Origin: Hypholoma sublateritium FD-334 SS-4
Taxonomy: Eukaryota > Basidiomycota > Agaricomycetes > Agaricales > Strophariaceae
Reading direction: 5' to 3'
Assembly (NCBI GenBank): GCA_000827495.1
Contig: KN817550.1
Span: forward strand, 284,828-348,827
DNA: 64,000 nt
The notes under the pieces were generated by a model that was given only the letters and a program-made list of their open reading frames with translations, was not told the DNA's origin and ran no database searches. Shown piece by piece: positions 11,901 through 22,674 of the stretch; the first letter of the stretch is position 1, and every line of letters begins with the position of its first letter. A program made the translations under genes and the position numbers.

Positions 11901-14454
11901 GTCTCCGTTTCCGGAGAGATGCTGAGTTTGGTCAACACTATTAACGACATGATTGACCAGCTGGCCATCTTCGCTGCAGAAGTGAAAAAGGTCGCGCGTG
12001 AGGTCGGAACGGAAGGCAAGCTCGGTGTCCAGGCCGAAGTCGGCAATGTACAAGGCATCTGGCAAGAAATTACGTCCGTCATCAGTCTTCCTCGTAAAGG
12101 GCCGATAACTGACCGGTGCATTGCTTTATTTCTTTTTTTGACTAAAGGTTATCCGTGAATACGATGGCTGGAAATTTGACGACACAAGTGCGAGGATTCG
12201 CGCAGATCTCGGCAGCAGCTATGGACGGAGACTTCACACGATTTATCACGGTCGAGGCGAGCGGCGAGATGGACTCGCTGAAGACGCAGATAAATCAGAT
12301 GGTATTCAACTTGCGCGACAGTATCCAGAAGAACACTGCTGCCAGGGAAGCCGCGGAGCTGGCCAACAGAAGTAAGTCCGAGTTTTTGGCAAACATGTCA
12401 CACGAGATCCGGTATGCCCACTTCCTAGCATTCCATTCTGATTGTTGTCGTTCTGATACGGTTGGGGCCGTGTAGGACGCCCATGAACGGTATCATTGGT
12501 ATGACGGAGCTGACACTGGACAGCGATCTGAACCGATCGCAGAGAGAAAGCTTGCTTCTCGTCCACAGCCTGGCCAGGTCGCTACTGCTGATCATTGATG
12601 ATATCTTGGATATCTCAAAGAGTGAGTGTTGTTATCAATATGGCGTCATCGAAAGCCTAACGCGAAACTCGAAACAGTTGAGGCTGGTCGCATGACGATG
12701 GAAGCGGTGTCTTACTCCCTGCGCCAAACCGTTTTCGGAATTCTGAAGACGCTAGTCGTCCGCGCCTCGCAGAACAACTTGGACCTGACCTATGACGTCG
12801 AGCCGGATATCCCGGACCAGCTTATCGGAGACTCGCTACGCCTGCGCCAGGTCATCACCAACCTGGTGGGCAATGCGATCAAGTTTACGCCTTCGAAAGC
12901 TTCGCGGAAGGGCCATGTCGCGCTTAGCACTCGCCTGCTCGCTTTGGACGACCAAAGCGTTACACTGGAGTTCTGCGTCACCGACACTGGTATTGGTATT
13001 GCCAAAGACAAACTGAACCTCATCTTCGACACCTTCTGCCAGGCTGATGGATCAACAACACGAGTACGCAAGGCCATTGTCGCTCCCAGTCGTGGATATG
13101 CTGACGTGTTTGGTACAGGAATATGGTGGCACTGGTCTCGGTCTATCCATCTCGAAACGCCTTGTATCGCTCATGCAGGGCAACATGTGGGTGGAGAGCG
13201 AGGTGTCGAAGGGAAGCAGGTTCTTCTTCACCATCACATCGCAGATCAGCCACTCGACACTCGATGCGACGCTGAGCAAGATGGCGCCCTTCGCCAAGCG
13301 CACCATACTCTTTGTTGATACCCTATTCGACCATACCGGCGTCGTTGAGCGCATCAAGGAGCTTGGACTACGGCCCTATGTCGTGCACGAGGTCAACGAG
13401 GTGTCAGATAAGGAGAAATGCCCGCATATTGATACCATTGTTGTGGACTCCCTGACTGTCGTATGTCTTTTTTTTCGCTATTCGGTGTTCCTGTGGTGTC
13501 TGACTTGACATTTGTCCCCTTTCAGACTGACTGCATAAGAGAATTTGAACACTTGCGGTATATTCCGATCGTACTCCTTGCGCCTTCGCTACCCCAACTG
13601 AACTGTGAGTTACATATTCAACTTTTGGTGCCTGAATTTGACCAAGCTTTTATCTAGTGAAATGGTGCTTGGACAAGAGCATCAGCTCGCAAGTGACCAC
13701 CCCGGTTACCGCCCAAGATCTCTCTGCCGCGCTCATCTCTGCGCTGGAGTCGAATACCGTCAGCCCGGTCTCTGCGCCGAACGATGTCACATTCGACATC
13801 CTGCTCGCGGAGGACAACCTCGTCAACCAGAAGCTCGCGGTGAAGATCCTGGAGAAGTACGGTCACACCGTGGAGATCGCGGAGAACGGGAGCCTTGCGG
13901 TGGATGCGTTCAAGGGGCGCGTGTCGCAGGGAAAGCCATTCGATATCATTCTTGTGCGTACACCTGCATTGGTCGGTGGATGATGCATATTGAATTTTCT
14001 CAAGATGGACGTGTCCATGCCATTTATGGGCGGCATGGAAGCTACAGAGCTCATTCGCTCGTATGAACTGCACAAAGGTCTCAATCCAATACCCATCATC
14101 GCGTTGACCGCGCATGCAAGTGAGTGGTACAGGCAAGTATCTGCTAAATCATCTGATCATCGTGTGCTATAGTGATTGGTGACCGAGAGCGGTGTCTACA
14201 AGCAGGAATGGCAAGTTTTTTCTATTGATAATGATTATCGCGAATTCTAACCTGGAGCCTTCCTTTCCTAGGACGACCATATCACCAGTATGTTTATATG
14301 TTCACCCTTCATTGACAGTGACTCATTTTCTCCAGAACCCCTCCGCCGCGGTGATCTCTTGAACGCCATCAACAAACTGGCAGGCGAACGCGGTGCCCAG
14401 AAGATCCACCATCTACTCCGGCGGCCTCTTGCAATCACCCAGAACTACTCCTAG
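8946..14454 (+). CDS. nik1: Group III hybrid histidine kinase (Nik1/Os-1 type)
   Basis: Cytoplasmic osmosensing hybrid kinase upstream of the Hog1 MAPK pathway; group III kinases are the known target pathway of phenylpyrrole and dicarboximide fungicides. My model has 22 exons and 1376 codons with all phases consistent. The N-terminus ([18 protein letters not shown]) is followed by a Ser/Asn-rich insert, then seven HAMP units of about 90 residues ([11 protein letters not shown] ... [11 protein letters not shown] ... [11 protein letters not shown]). Next are the phospho-acceptor helix ([19 protein letters not shown]), N box ([13 protein letters not shown]), G boxes ([20 protein letters not shown]) and a receiver ([13 protein letters not shown], acceptor Asp in [18 protein letters not shown]). 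No membrane segment is present, as usual for the group. One intron (14211-14271) starts with GC and one exon (14272-14287) is only 16 nt. The gene lies 1.1 kb after its HAMP-only paralog. Confidence 0.95.
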
Positions 14455-14799
14455 AGCTTTCTGGCCCGATATCCCTTTCTTGACACGCGACTGACTATTT
14501 GCATATTCTCTGTTATCTTCCTTATGCCCTATATCTCATCGTTCTGTTTTCCGTTTTGCCCACCGATTGCTATCTCGCCGCTTCTTCATTGAGCCCATGT
14601 GCTTTGTATCGTTGTCTACCAAGACTGTTGAGAAAACCAAGATGGATATCTCTACGACCGCATCTGTACTTGTATACCAACTCGACATTTAACTAGTTAT
14701 ATAACGCACACACGAAGTAATATACGCAATGCACCAGTTGCACGATTATCATCTCGTGAGATCCTGGATTGCAATGTCGTCGATCAAGATACCTTCCAA
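14455..14799. other. Convergent 3' intergenic region
   Basis: Space between the stop of the kinase gene and the stop of the minus-strand methyltransferase. AT-richer, with no coding frame supported; it should hold both polyadenylation regions. Confidence 0.5.
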
Positions 14800-15708
14800 T
14801 TACCGCTTGACAAATCTGCCCGCGCTGTGGAAAAACAGGTTCTCTTCCTCTTCACCTTCCTTCCCCCAAGTTTTCACTTCCTGCCAGGCGCTCTCCTCCT
14901 TTCCCTCCGCATTGGCCACCTTCACGTCGCTGACTGTAATATCAGTCGGCCTGTCAAGCCGGCACCCGTCGAAGCCCACTGCCCACAGCGGCGCCCAGAA
15001 CCGCTGCCACCACGCCACGTCCGCACGGTGACTCAGGACGTGCTCGTACATGAGCAACTGGCCGCCGGGCTTCAGCACCGCACGCACGAGCCCCGCGATG
15101 GTGCGCTGCGGCTCCGGCACGGTGCACAGCGTCAGCACCGACACGATCGTGTCGACGGCCGGACGCTGGTCCGCGGGCGATGTCGGGGGCGCGAGCGCGG
15201 TCAAGATCGTGCGCGTGTCCTCCGCGCCGCACGCGAGGACGACGAGCGTGCCGTCGGCCTCGTGGAACCCGGCGGCGCTGGCCTCGCCGCGGATCTGCGC
15301 GTGCATGAGCGGGTTCGGCTCGAGCGCGACGTAGCGCGACACGCGCGTGCGGTCGAGGTAGCGCGCGGTGTGGCCGTAGCCTGGCGATAGGCGGCGGTGA
15401 GCAGGGATATGACATGGGGTGTAGGTTTCAATTTTAACATAGATAGGCGCCCGTTACGCACCGGCGCCGACGTCTAGCACGACCCCGTATGCATGGGGCG
15501 TGATCAGGCCATCCTTCACCGCCTTCCCGTTCGTGTCGGCGCCGTCGCCGCATAGTGCCCACACCCTCGCGAAATAGAGTGCGGAGATCTTGTGCGGTCT
15601 AAATAAAAGCAGGGGGTTGTTCAAGATAGCCTTTATGGTGGGGAAGAAGGCTATTGTTATCCCGATCCACAGGTCGGTGAAGAGGCTGAATGCGTTGGCC
15701 AGCTTCAT
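14800..15708 (-). CDS. Class I SAM-dependent methyltransferase (METTL7-like)
   Basis: Two-exon gene of about 280 residues. The N-terminus (MKLANAFSLFTDLWIGITIA) is hydrophobic, suggesting a membrane hairpin or anchor as in METTL7/AAM-B proteins. The SAM site is VVLDVGAGYGHTARYLD, split by the single intron inside the glycine motif; post-I acidic loop is ALEPNPLMH. Motif IV region is VDTIVSVLTLCTVPEPQRTI, and motif V/VI is LKPGGQLLMYEHVLS, followed by WWQRFWAPLWAVGFDGCRL. This order is typical of fungal Methyltransf_11 proteins close to METTL7. The substrate is unknown. It converges on the hybrid kinase gene. The second exon is very GC-rich. Confidence 0.85.
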
Positions 15709-16391
15709 GGTAGGACAAGAGTGAGTGAGAATAAAGGACAAGCGCGATTTTTCAGATGTTCATGTCTGGGCATGGAACTTATATGACCTATATATAGAGC
15801 CACAACATGGGATGGACCGCACGCCCGAATTTTCTTTCCTTTAGACACGCATGATAAAACATTAATAAAGAAAAGAGGTCATGGGTGGGTTATCGCAGCA
15901 ACTTCTGGTGGAAGATATGTATGTGCCGAAGGACACATGCGCACAGTAAGCGCTCAGACACCTCCATATAGCTTCATACCTGACACAATGCGCGCTTGAT
16001 AGAAGCATACTTACTACCGCCTCATTCATTTGAGCGTCCGCAGTTACTCAAGTAATACATCTTGACCCCCATGAAGCAAAGAAATCGCCGAGACAGGGAA
16101 AATTCAAGGCTCCGAACGAACGCTTTACCAAGAAATAATACGATGCATAGACGGTATAGTATGTACAACATCCGGGTAGGGTACCTAAGATATATAGGAT
16201 GGGATAAGATAGCCGAAAGCAGGAAAAGAAACGTGAAGAACACGTTATAGATAGCAAAATGAGGTGAAGCAATAAATATTTTGTGAGCCAGATCTAGAGG
16301 TTGCAGCGACGGCGCAGATAATTTGCGCGATAGAATGCGTGCAGAGTAGGACATGTCTAATAGGCAAGTGTGATAGAAGTGTCCTGGAGGC
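15709..16391. other. Intergenic, no gene recognised
   Basis: Promoter of the methyltransferase and 3' region of the TPR-CCCH gene. Frames on the minus strand at 16.0-16.35 kb are hydrophobic but AT-driven and show no start or splice context that I trust. Confidence 0.45.
15789..15796 (-). promoter_or_regulatory. TATA-like box of the methyltransferase gene
   Basis: TATATATA lies about 80 nt before the minus-strand start codon at 15708. Confidence 0.4.
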
Positions 16392-18019
16392 CTACGTCAG
16401 CATGTAAGAGAGGGGACACATGGAATTTGTACGCACAGGATTGATGTCTGCCGGAGGCACGTTCAGTTGATACTCTGTGAATCCCGGAGTAGTGGCGAGG
16501 TCAGATTTTTCGACGGACGCGGTCTCCTCTTTTACAGCAGGCGCATCTGCGGCCTCTGTGGCTGGCTTCGCAGTGACTTTCTTCTTTCTAGGCTGCGGCT
16601 TGCGTTTGGCGCCCTCCGCCTTTTTCTTGGGGGAAGGCTTAGTGGCCTCAGCCTCAGCCGCTGCCGGCTGTCCCTCGACGGCTGGCTCGGGTTCGGTGGG
16701 GGCCGCATCCTCGGGCGCGTCGGTCTTCTTCTCCGGCGCACGCTTGTTGCCGTTTTTGATGCCAGCAGACTTGGGCGGGCGGCCAGCGGCCTTCATAGCC
16801 TTGAGGTACGCCTTCCACCGCTCGCTCTCGAGCTGCCGCTGCTCGCGATTCTTCTGCTCTGCAACGGCCATCATCGCCTTGGCCTTTTCGATCTGCTCGG
16901 GGCTGCTCCACCAGCCGTTCTTCGGTAGCGCCTCCCTGGAGTGCGAGTAGATGCACTTTGCCGCGCCGAATTTGCACGAGTCGAGGAGGAAGTACGTGCA
17001 GACGTTGCGCCCGCTGACCTGTTGTTAGCATGTAAGATGTAAACGCGCAGATAACGACGCACAGGTCATCGCGCACGCTCTTCTCATCAGGCGCGTGCGA
17101 GAACAGGCAGGCGTTGCCGCGCGCACAGCCTTCGTGATTGTAGAAGCGGCACTGCACGCCGTTGCCAACGTGGGCGCAGTCGCTCGAGTCGGACACGGAC
17201 GCGATCTCGAGCGCGTCCTGGTCGTAGTGCGGGAAGCCGAAGTCGACGCCCTCCGTGAGCGCCTCGACGGGGTCCGCAGCGAGCGCGTGCGCGCCGAGGT
17301 GGCCGCTCGTCTCGATGAAGTGCGTGACCTCGGTCAGCGCGGCGCGCGCGAGAAAGTGCATGGGGTCGTGTGCGAGGACGGTCTCGAAGTCCATCCGCGC
17401 GGGCTTCAGCAGGCGTTGCTCCATGCGCGCCACGCCGCGCACGTATCGGGCCTCCGAGTTCTTCGGGTCGAGCGTGAGCGCACGGGTGGCCGCGTAGGCG
17501 GCCTCTTCGTACCTGCTCAACGTGAGTCCTGGCTCAGAAAGACTATGCGCCCACGTACCATTGCATCTTGCGATACACCACCGCCAGGCTGATGAAATAG
17601 CCCGGGTTTGATGCCCAAAGCTGGGTAGCCTCGAGGTAGTGGGGGTAGGCAGCTTTGTACTTGTGCGTCTCGAACAACAAATCCCCCTGCTCCCCGTTCA
17701 TGAAGACCACGTTGCTTCATACTGCGCAGACACTCACCGCTCGTTTGTGCCCTTCTGCCTTTTCCCGGATTGCAGTTTTCCTCGCGGCTCGTTTCAGCGC
17801 GCGTGCTGCGATGAGCTCTTCAGTCGTCTTTGGTTTCGACACAACGACATTGATAGAGGCCGCTGGCGTCGTATCCACAGACTCCCCCGCCACCACACTT
17901 GACTCTTCCGCTGGGGTAGCAACGCCGATGACGACGGAAGTAGCGTCGCTTTTTGCTTCCACCTCGGGAACAACGGTTCCTACCTCAGAGTTAGAGATTT
18001 GGCTTCCTTCTTGTGCCAT
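16392..18019 (-). CDS. TPR and tandem CCCH zinc-finger protein
   Basis: Likely RNA-binding protein of about 470 residues. The first exon is an acidic, low-complexity leader ending in a Lys/Arg-rich helix (TTEELIAARALKRAARKTAI). Next come TPR-like helices: GDLLFETHKYKAAYPHYLEA, NPGYFISLAVVYRKMQ and EEAAYAATRALTLDPKNSEA. Two CCCH fingers follow: CX7CX5CX3H in CRFYNHEGCARGNACLFSH and CX7CX6CX3H in CTYFLLDSCKFGAAKCIYSH. The C-terminus is a long Lys/Pro/Ala/Glu tail with basic clusters (KRKPQPRKKK) that could be a nuclear signal. At least four exons. The final residues after NPVRTNS may be intron read-through, because a GTGCGT donor lies there, so the true 3' end is uncertain. It is divergent from the two-TM protein gene. 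Confidence 0.8.
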
Positions 18020-18641
18020 GTGTGTATAGTGTGATGTTAGGGAGGGGGAAACGGTGTTCTGTGTGGAAAAGATTGAAAGAGAGGGATTTTGATTGATATC
18101 ATATAAAGTTCGTCGATGATGTGTGCTAAATCAAAGTGTCACGTGATGCTTGTCCTCTAAGTACCAACTCAGATCTAACTCATCTAACTCAAAGAAATCC
18201 TGCAATCAAGGCAGCAATTTGAGGCTTGTACAAGACTTGTAGATTTTATACTGCTCCAGAGAAGTAATCCTTTTCTCGAAAAAGTCTGGGAGAGCACAGC
18301 TTGAGTACAGCCAGTGCGATAAATCGGATGACGTCCATCCAATATCGTCTAAAATTAGACACCTCCCGCTGTGCAACGGAGAAGATCGTCCGCACTGTTT
18401 GCAGTGCCTTCTGCTGCGGACAAGCCTTTCAAGCAACTTTTAAGGCCAGGCATCGAGTGCACTCAACGATAGTTCCGCCCAAACGTCGCCCACAAGCCTA
18501 GCCTTGATCGAATTTACGGCGCATTTTTAATACTCCGCGTTGCACCACTTCTTAAAAGAATCTTCATCGTGATTCTCCACAAATTTCCTTACTACCACCA
18601 CCGCAGCCTCTTTTTAGTTCCCAACGTCCTTCAACTGCACC
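18020..18641. other. Divergent promoter region
   Basis: Shared upstream region of the minus-strand TPR-CCCH gene and the plus-strand two-TM gene. No coding frame is supported. Confidence 0.5.
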
Positions 18642-19342
18642 ATGTCTTCAGCCAAATATTCGCCGATATCTGTCGTCGAGCAACCGCGGGCGGGAAATGT
18701 CCCTTCCATGAATGTCAGCGAGAAAGAAACGCACCGCGAGGGGTGCAGTTCACCTCATGGCAACGAATGCCAGAGCTGCGAATCGACGGCCGACTTGCAG
18801 CATAATCGGTGTCACAACGGAAGGCTGCGCCGTTTCATGGCGCCATTCTTGATCGTGTTGGTGCTGCTGGGCGGTCTGGCTGCCCTCAGCTGCGCGTCGG
18901 GGCATGGATGGTCGGATTTGGGCCTGGAGTCGTTGGTGTCCAGGGCAGATAGCAGTAGTGGAGGAACTTTCACGAACAAGAAACGTAAGTTTTTACTTAC
19001 CTATATCTCAATTTATCTATTAACGCGCCCATCCAGTGTACCTTATCATTGTTTTCGTCGGTCTTTTCGTCGTCCTGGTCCTCGCCGTAATGTTGAGTGC
19101 CTGGTGTTGTCGAGGTGAGCATCACGAAAATTCTTTTGAGATACTTAGCTTATCAAATTCCCGAAGGCGCTTTCGAAAATCCATGCTGTTGCCCGTGTTA
19201 TCTGTGCGCTTGCTGCGGTGGTCTCGGTACGTCCATGCTCCCTATGACGCAATATTCCTGCTGACAGTTCTCTGATCCCTTGTTAGCCTGCTTAGAATGT
19301 ATTGGATGTGGTTTATGCGCTGAAGGCGTAAGCGATATGTAA
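18642..19342 (+). CDS. Two-TM protein with cysteine-rich C-terminal tail
   Basis: No family recognised. Four exons join into about 170-180 residues. An N-terminal soluble part contains CSS, CQSC and CHN motifs. It is followed by a first hydrophobic helix (APFLIVLVLLGGLAALSC), a short Ser/Gly loop and a second helix (YLIIVFVGLFVVLVLAVM). The tail holds about 13 cysteines in fewer than 40 residues (CCCPCYLCACCGG, then CLECIGCGLC). Such a tail could be palmitoylated or bind metal; both are inference. A stop follows at 19340-19342, but a good GTAAGC donor just before it leaves open one more short exon ending near 19.43 kb. The start is the first ATG after a pyrimidine-rich leader. Confidence 0.6.
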
Positions 19343-19693
19343 TCGCCGCTGCCAGATCTATCTCTATGATGCAACTGTAATTTAACACAGTCAGCTCCCC
19401 ATCTCGTACTGTGCAGATTTTTGGGTTAACTTACCAGCACTTGGGACTGGACTTATCTTGGACTCCTTATAACACTTGCCTATACCCATACCATCTGCCC
19501 TGTTTATCTCTGTATCTCATACGGACACTCCTTACTTGACTTTCATGACCACTTCGAGACCTGAACGATATACGAAATGAATTTTATTGAATTTTCGCAC
19601 AGCGAAAAAATCCCCGGACATCCGTTATGAGAGTCGCAAGCAGCGTCGTTAGTCGTGATCGTAAATATCGTAATTGGCGTCCCAGCCGGAAGC
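19343..19693. other. Convergent 3' intergenic region
   Basis: Lies between the two-TM protein and the second PI-PLC gene, which converge. May include the last exon of the two-TM gene; otherwise nothing coding is seen. Confidence 0.4.
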
Positions 19694-21148
19694 TCAGTGC
19701 GCGCTGATGCCATTGAGGCGATTGACCGCGTCCATGCCCTGGCCGACGTTGACGAAGTCGAGCATCACGAAGTTCGGGTTGCGGTCCTGCACGAACGGCG
19801 CGCAATGGGCCGCGTGTCGCAGAATTCTAGATGCCACCATGACGTTCGCTCAATCAGGACGCGCCCCAGCAGTGCAGACAGGTGGTACTCACGACTTCGC
19901 CCCGTTGGTCCGTGGGCTCTGTATCCGGTCAGGAAGCAGAATCCCATGCCCGATGGGCAGGATGTTCACGTTGAGATTGTGGTTGATCAGATTGAGCTGC
20001 TGGGCCGGCGCGAGCGGGCCCGACGTGCGGTCGACCTTGCACGGGAACTTCGCGTTGGTGGGATCGAACGTGTCCTCCCAGACCTGTGCATATTTAATTG
20101 ATCAGCAAGATGGTTGGTGCAGGAGGAAGATGGGAATGAACGAGCCATTTGGAATTGCGGCAGGATGAAGTTCGCCGTGGGGTTCGACGCCTGCTCGGCA
20201 CCGTGGTCGACGAAGACGACCAGACGCTTGTTCGCCTCGATCATCTGACCGAGTGTCGGCCAGTCGTCGCGGGACATAATGGGCTTGGGAGGAACGTATG
20301 CCAGTTCGGAGACGCCTGATAACGCGAAACAATTGTTGGTTATTCTTCCATGCAATATAACGGCATCGTAAGGGAAACGGCGCACCAGCTTTATCGAATA
20401 TGGGCTTCCAGACGTTAGGGATGGAGACCTTCTCGGGGTTCGTGAGTATCAGCGTGAGGACTTCGTTGGGGTTCTTGACAAGGAAGCTCTTGACTATCTG
20501 AAGGTACTTTTCCACCGATCCGCCGTCGAACAGACCCTGAGTACGGGGAATAAGGACATTGTACAGATACAGTTCGAAGACCATAGGTAGCTTACGCATG
20601 CTGTTGAAAATAACCATGGGAAATTAGAGACCAAAACAACGGGGATGAATGATAAAACTGACTGGTATGGCAGAAATGCAGCTCCTTTTTATTCCTGCGT
20701 ATACACTTGCCGTGAGTGATTGTCAGCAAGGAAAATTAAAGCTTACATGTGAGCTTGCGCCTGCAACATGCGAACTCCAAGCTTCAACTGTGCCTTGATA
20801 TCAACCTCCTGATCCCTAGCCACTACGTGTATCACCACGTCAGCACATTTCATGCCACCGGCAGAGTAAACCGTGGCCCTTACACGCGAACGGATTCCCA
20901 CTGAACGCGAAGGAGTCGTGAGCGCCGAGGAACGTGACGTTCCCATATCCACGCTCGCACAAGTCTGCGTGTCCATTGCACACCTGGGCTCTAAAATACA
21001 CGAAACAAAGCCGCCGTCAGACCACGAAATCCACGCCCCGAGCTCTAGCAAAAGCGCACCTTTTAGTGGGAATAGCCAGCCCGAGAACCGTCGAAGAGAG
21101 CGCGAGCGAAACAAAAGCAACTGCGGCCAGCCGCAGCGACGAAAACAT
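19694..21148 (-). CDS. Secreted PI-PLC X-domain protein, second paralog
   Basis: Same architecture as the gene at 2.3-3.9 kb. The signal peptide is MFSSLRLAAVAFVSLALSST, followed by AQVCNGHADLCERGYGNVTF, catalytic GAHDSFAFSGNPFA, ARDQEVDIKAQLKLGVRMLQ, LHFCHTS, LFDGGSVEKYLQIVKSFL, NPNEVLTLILTNPEK, DDWPTLGQMIEANKRLVVFV and RNPNFVMLDFVNVGQGMD. The protein ends shortly after this at NRLNGISAH, so it lacks the Ser/Thr-rich hydrophobic tail of its paralog and is predicted to be freely secreted. At least seven exons; the tail exon begins after an intron ending near 19829. Enzymatic activity is inferred from the two His motifs only. Confidence 0.85.
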
Positions 21149-21599
21149 AACGGATTTTAATTTTGGGGATGTGATGAGACCAGCTCAAGGAGTCGCCGTT
21201 TGCTACGCGCTCGCATATACATATACGGACGGCGCCATCAGCGGCACAGCTTTTCGTGCCGTCGGGTTCGGGGGAGTCGCGGCTTAATGATATGACTTGG
21301 ATTTGACCCCTTTATTCTGCCTTCGCGGTGGGTACCCTGATACATAAGCACTGACGTTAGAGGTCCTCTGAGGTTACATCGATTACAAGATACATAGTGC
21401 AGATAGTTGGATATGGAAGTGTCTAAAAATACACCCTGACTTGAAATACGATCTAATACGATGATCGATCTCTCCTCAGAAGTGCTTTCACCCCACCCAA
21501 AAAATAATGAAACCCACCCAACGAGGAGTGGAAACGTTATCCACCATTAAAATTGCATTTTAAATTATAGACACAAGAAGTCAAAAGAAGCTCGCAAGG
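21149..21599. other. Intergenic, no gene recognised
   Basis: Promoter of the second PI-PLC gene and 3' end of the DUF6593-like gene. Frames are short and unsupported. Confidence 0.5.
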
Positions 21600-22284
21600 C
21601 TAATAAAAAGCACCTCCACCAAAAGCTCCCTGATTTACTGCGAAGCGGGATGATCTGCGACGTCGTTCAAGCCTCCGGGTCTCCATTCTCAGCAGAATGA
21701 GAAAGAGGAACCATTTATCAAAGTCACGAACACCTTCTGGGAATGTGATAGCTGCAGGAGTTGACTTTCTGAATAAATGCGACTCATATGGATCCATCAA
21801 CGCATGCACTGCGTTAGTCGAGAGCTCCGTCGCCTGAATAAAAAATAATGGATAAGTGAGGGACCGGATACGTTGACGGATTTTTAGAGATATTGCGTAC
21901 TATCCATTGATGATCGATGAATCGTATCTCGTAACGTGGACCTGCGGCAGGATCCCATTGCCATATACGCTCCCAATTACTGAATGCGTTTCGCCGTCAA
22001 CGCGAATCAGCTGGAGTATATGTGCACTAAGCGTACCTATCCAGTAAATATTGACTCGGAGGTTTCGTCTTGATCAGGTCCGTGCTCTTTGTCGTTCCTT
22101 GAAGCTCAAATGCTCCCCCCTTCCAGCGAATAGATCCAATCGGACGTCTGTCCAAACCATAAAGGGTCGTATGGTCCCGGTGAATAATGCTCATTTTAGT
22201 AGCTGTGCTGAGAACCGGAATACCAGAGGCTAGTCGTACGGATGAGTTCAGAATGTCCTTCTGATCAAAGACATATATGGACAT
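21600..22284 (-). CDS. DUF6593-like protein
   Basis: Three exons join in frame. Exon 1 begins MSIYVFDQKDILNSSVRLAS and contains HRDHTTLYG and IGSIRWKGGAFELQG. After an intron opening at a GTACGC donor, exon 2 gives NWERIWQWDPAAGPRYEIRF. Exon 3 gives NAVHALMDPYESHLF, then FDKWFLFLILLRMETRRLER and an Arg-rich end. The order of a short beta-rich core with IGxIxWK and W...Y stretches, then a hydrophobic FLFLILLR block, resembles DUF6593 proteins that are abundant in agaricomycetes. The function of that family is unknown. The family assignment is from memory of the pattern, so moderate; that this is a gene is fairly sure because the splice phases agree. Confidence 0.6.
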
Positions 22285-22674
22285 GCGGAGTGCAGGAATT
22301 CGTAAACAGCAAGTGACTGCGTTGTGATGGGAATATGACGGACGTCTCGCCAGCGAAGCAGGTATTTAAGTATCTGACTCCGATGCAGGGGGAAGTGCTA
22401 CCGGGGTTCCAAGCCATACTTTAAGATTCTAATCAAAATATCGACGGGCCGGAATTGATAAATGATATCCGAAGTATCGTGAGTGGGCGGGCTATGCTAT
22501 GGTACATGTGGTTTAGAAGACATTACGAAGGAATTATAAGAGACAGAGTATGGATATGAGAAAGATATTATGAGTGCGATCAGTAGCTCTGATGGGCGTT
22601 TGCACATAAAAAATACCTCCGATTGAGGAATACCCTGTACCGCAAGGCCAGACTCATCAGCTCGCAGCCAGCAC
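22285..22674. other. Intergenic between two minus-strand genes
   Basis: Holds the promoter of the DUF6593-like gene and the 3' region of the HMG-box gene. An open frame continuing from the HMG gene into this interval is unspliced read-through in the wrong frame. Confidence 0.5.

Noticed and set aside
14827..15461. Long GC-rich open frames on both strands over the methyltransferase
   Set aside because: Shadows of the GC-rich second exon; Arg/His-rich composition without any motif.
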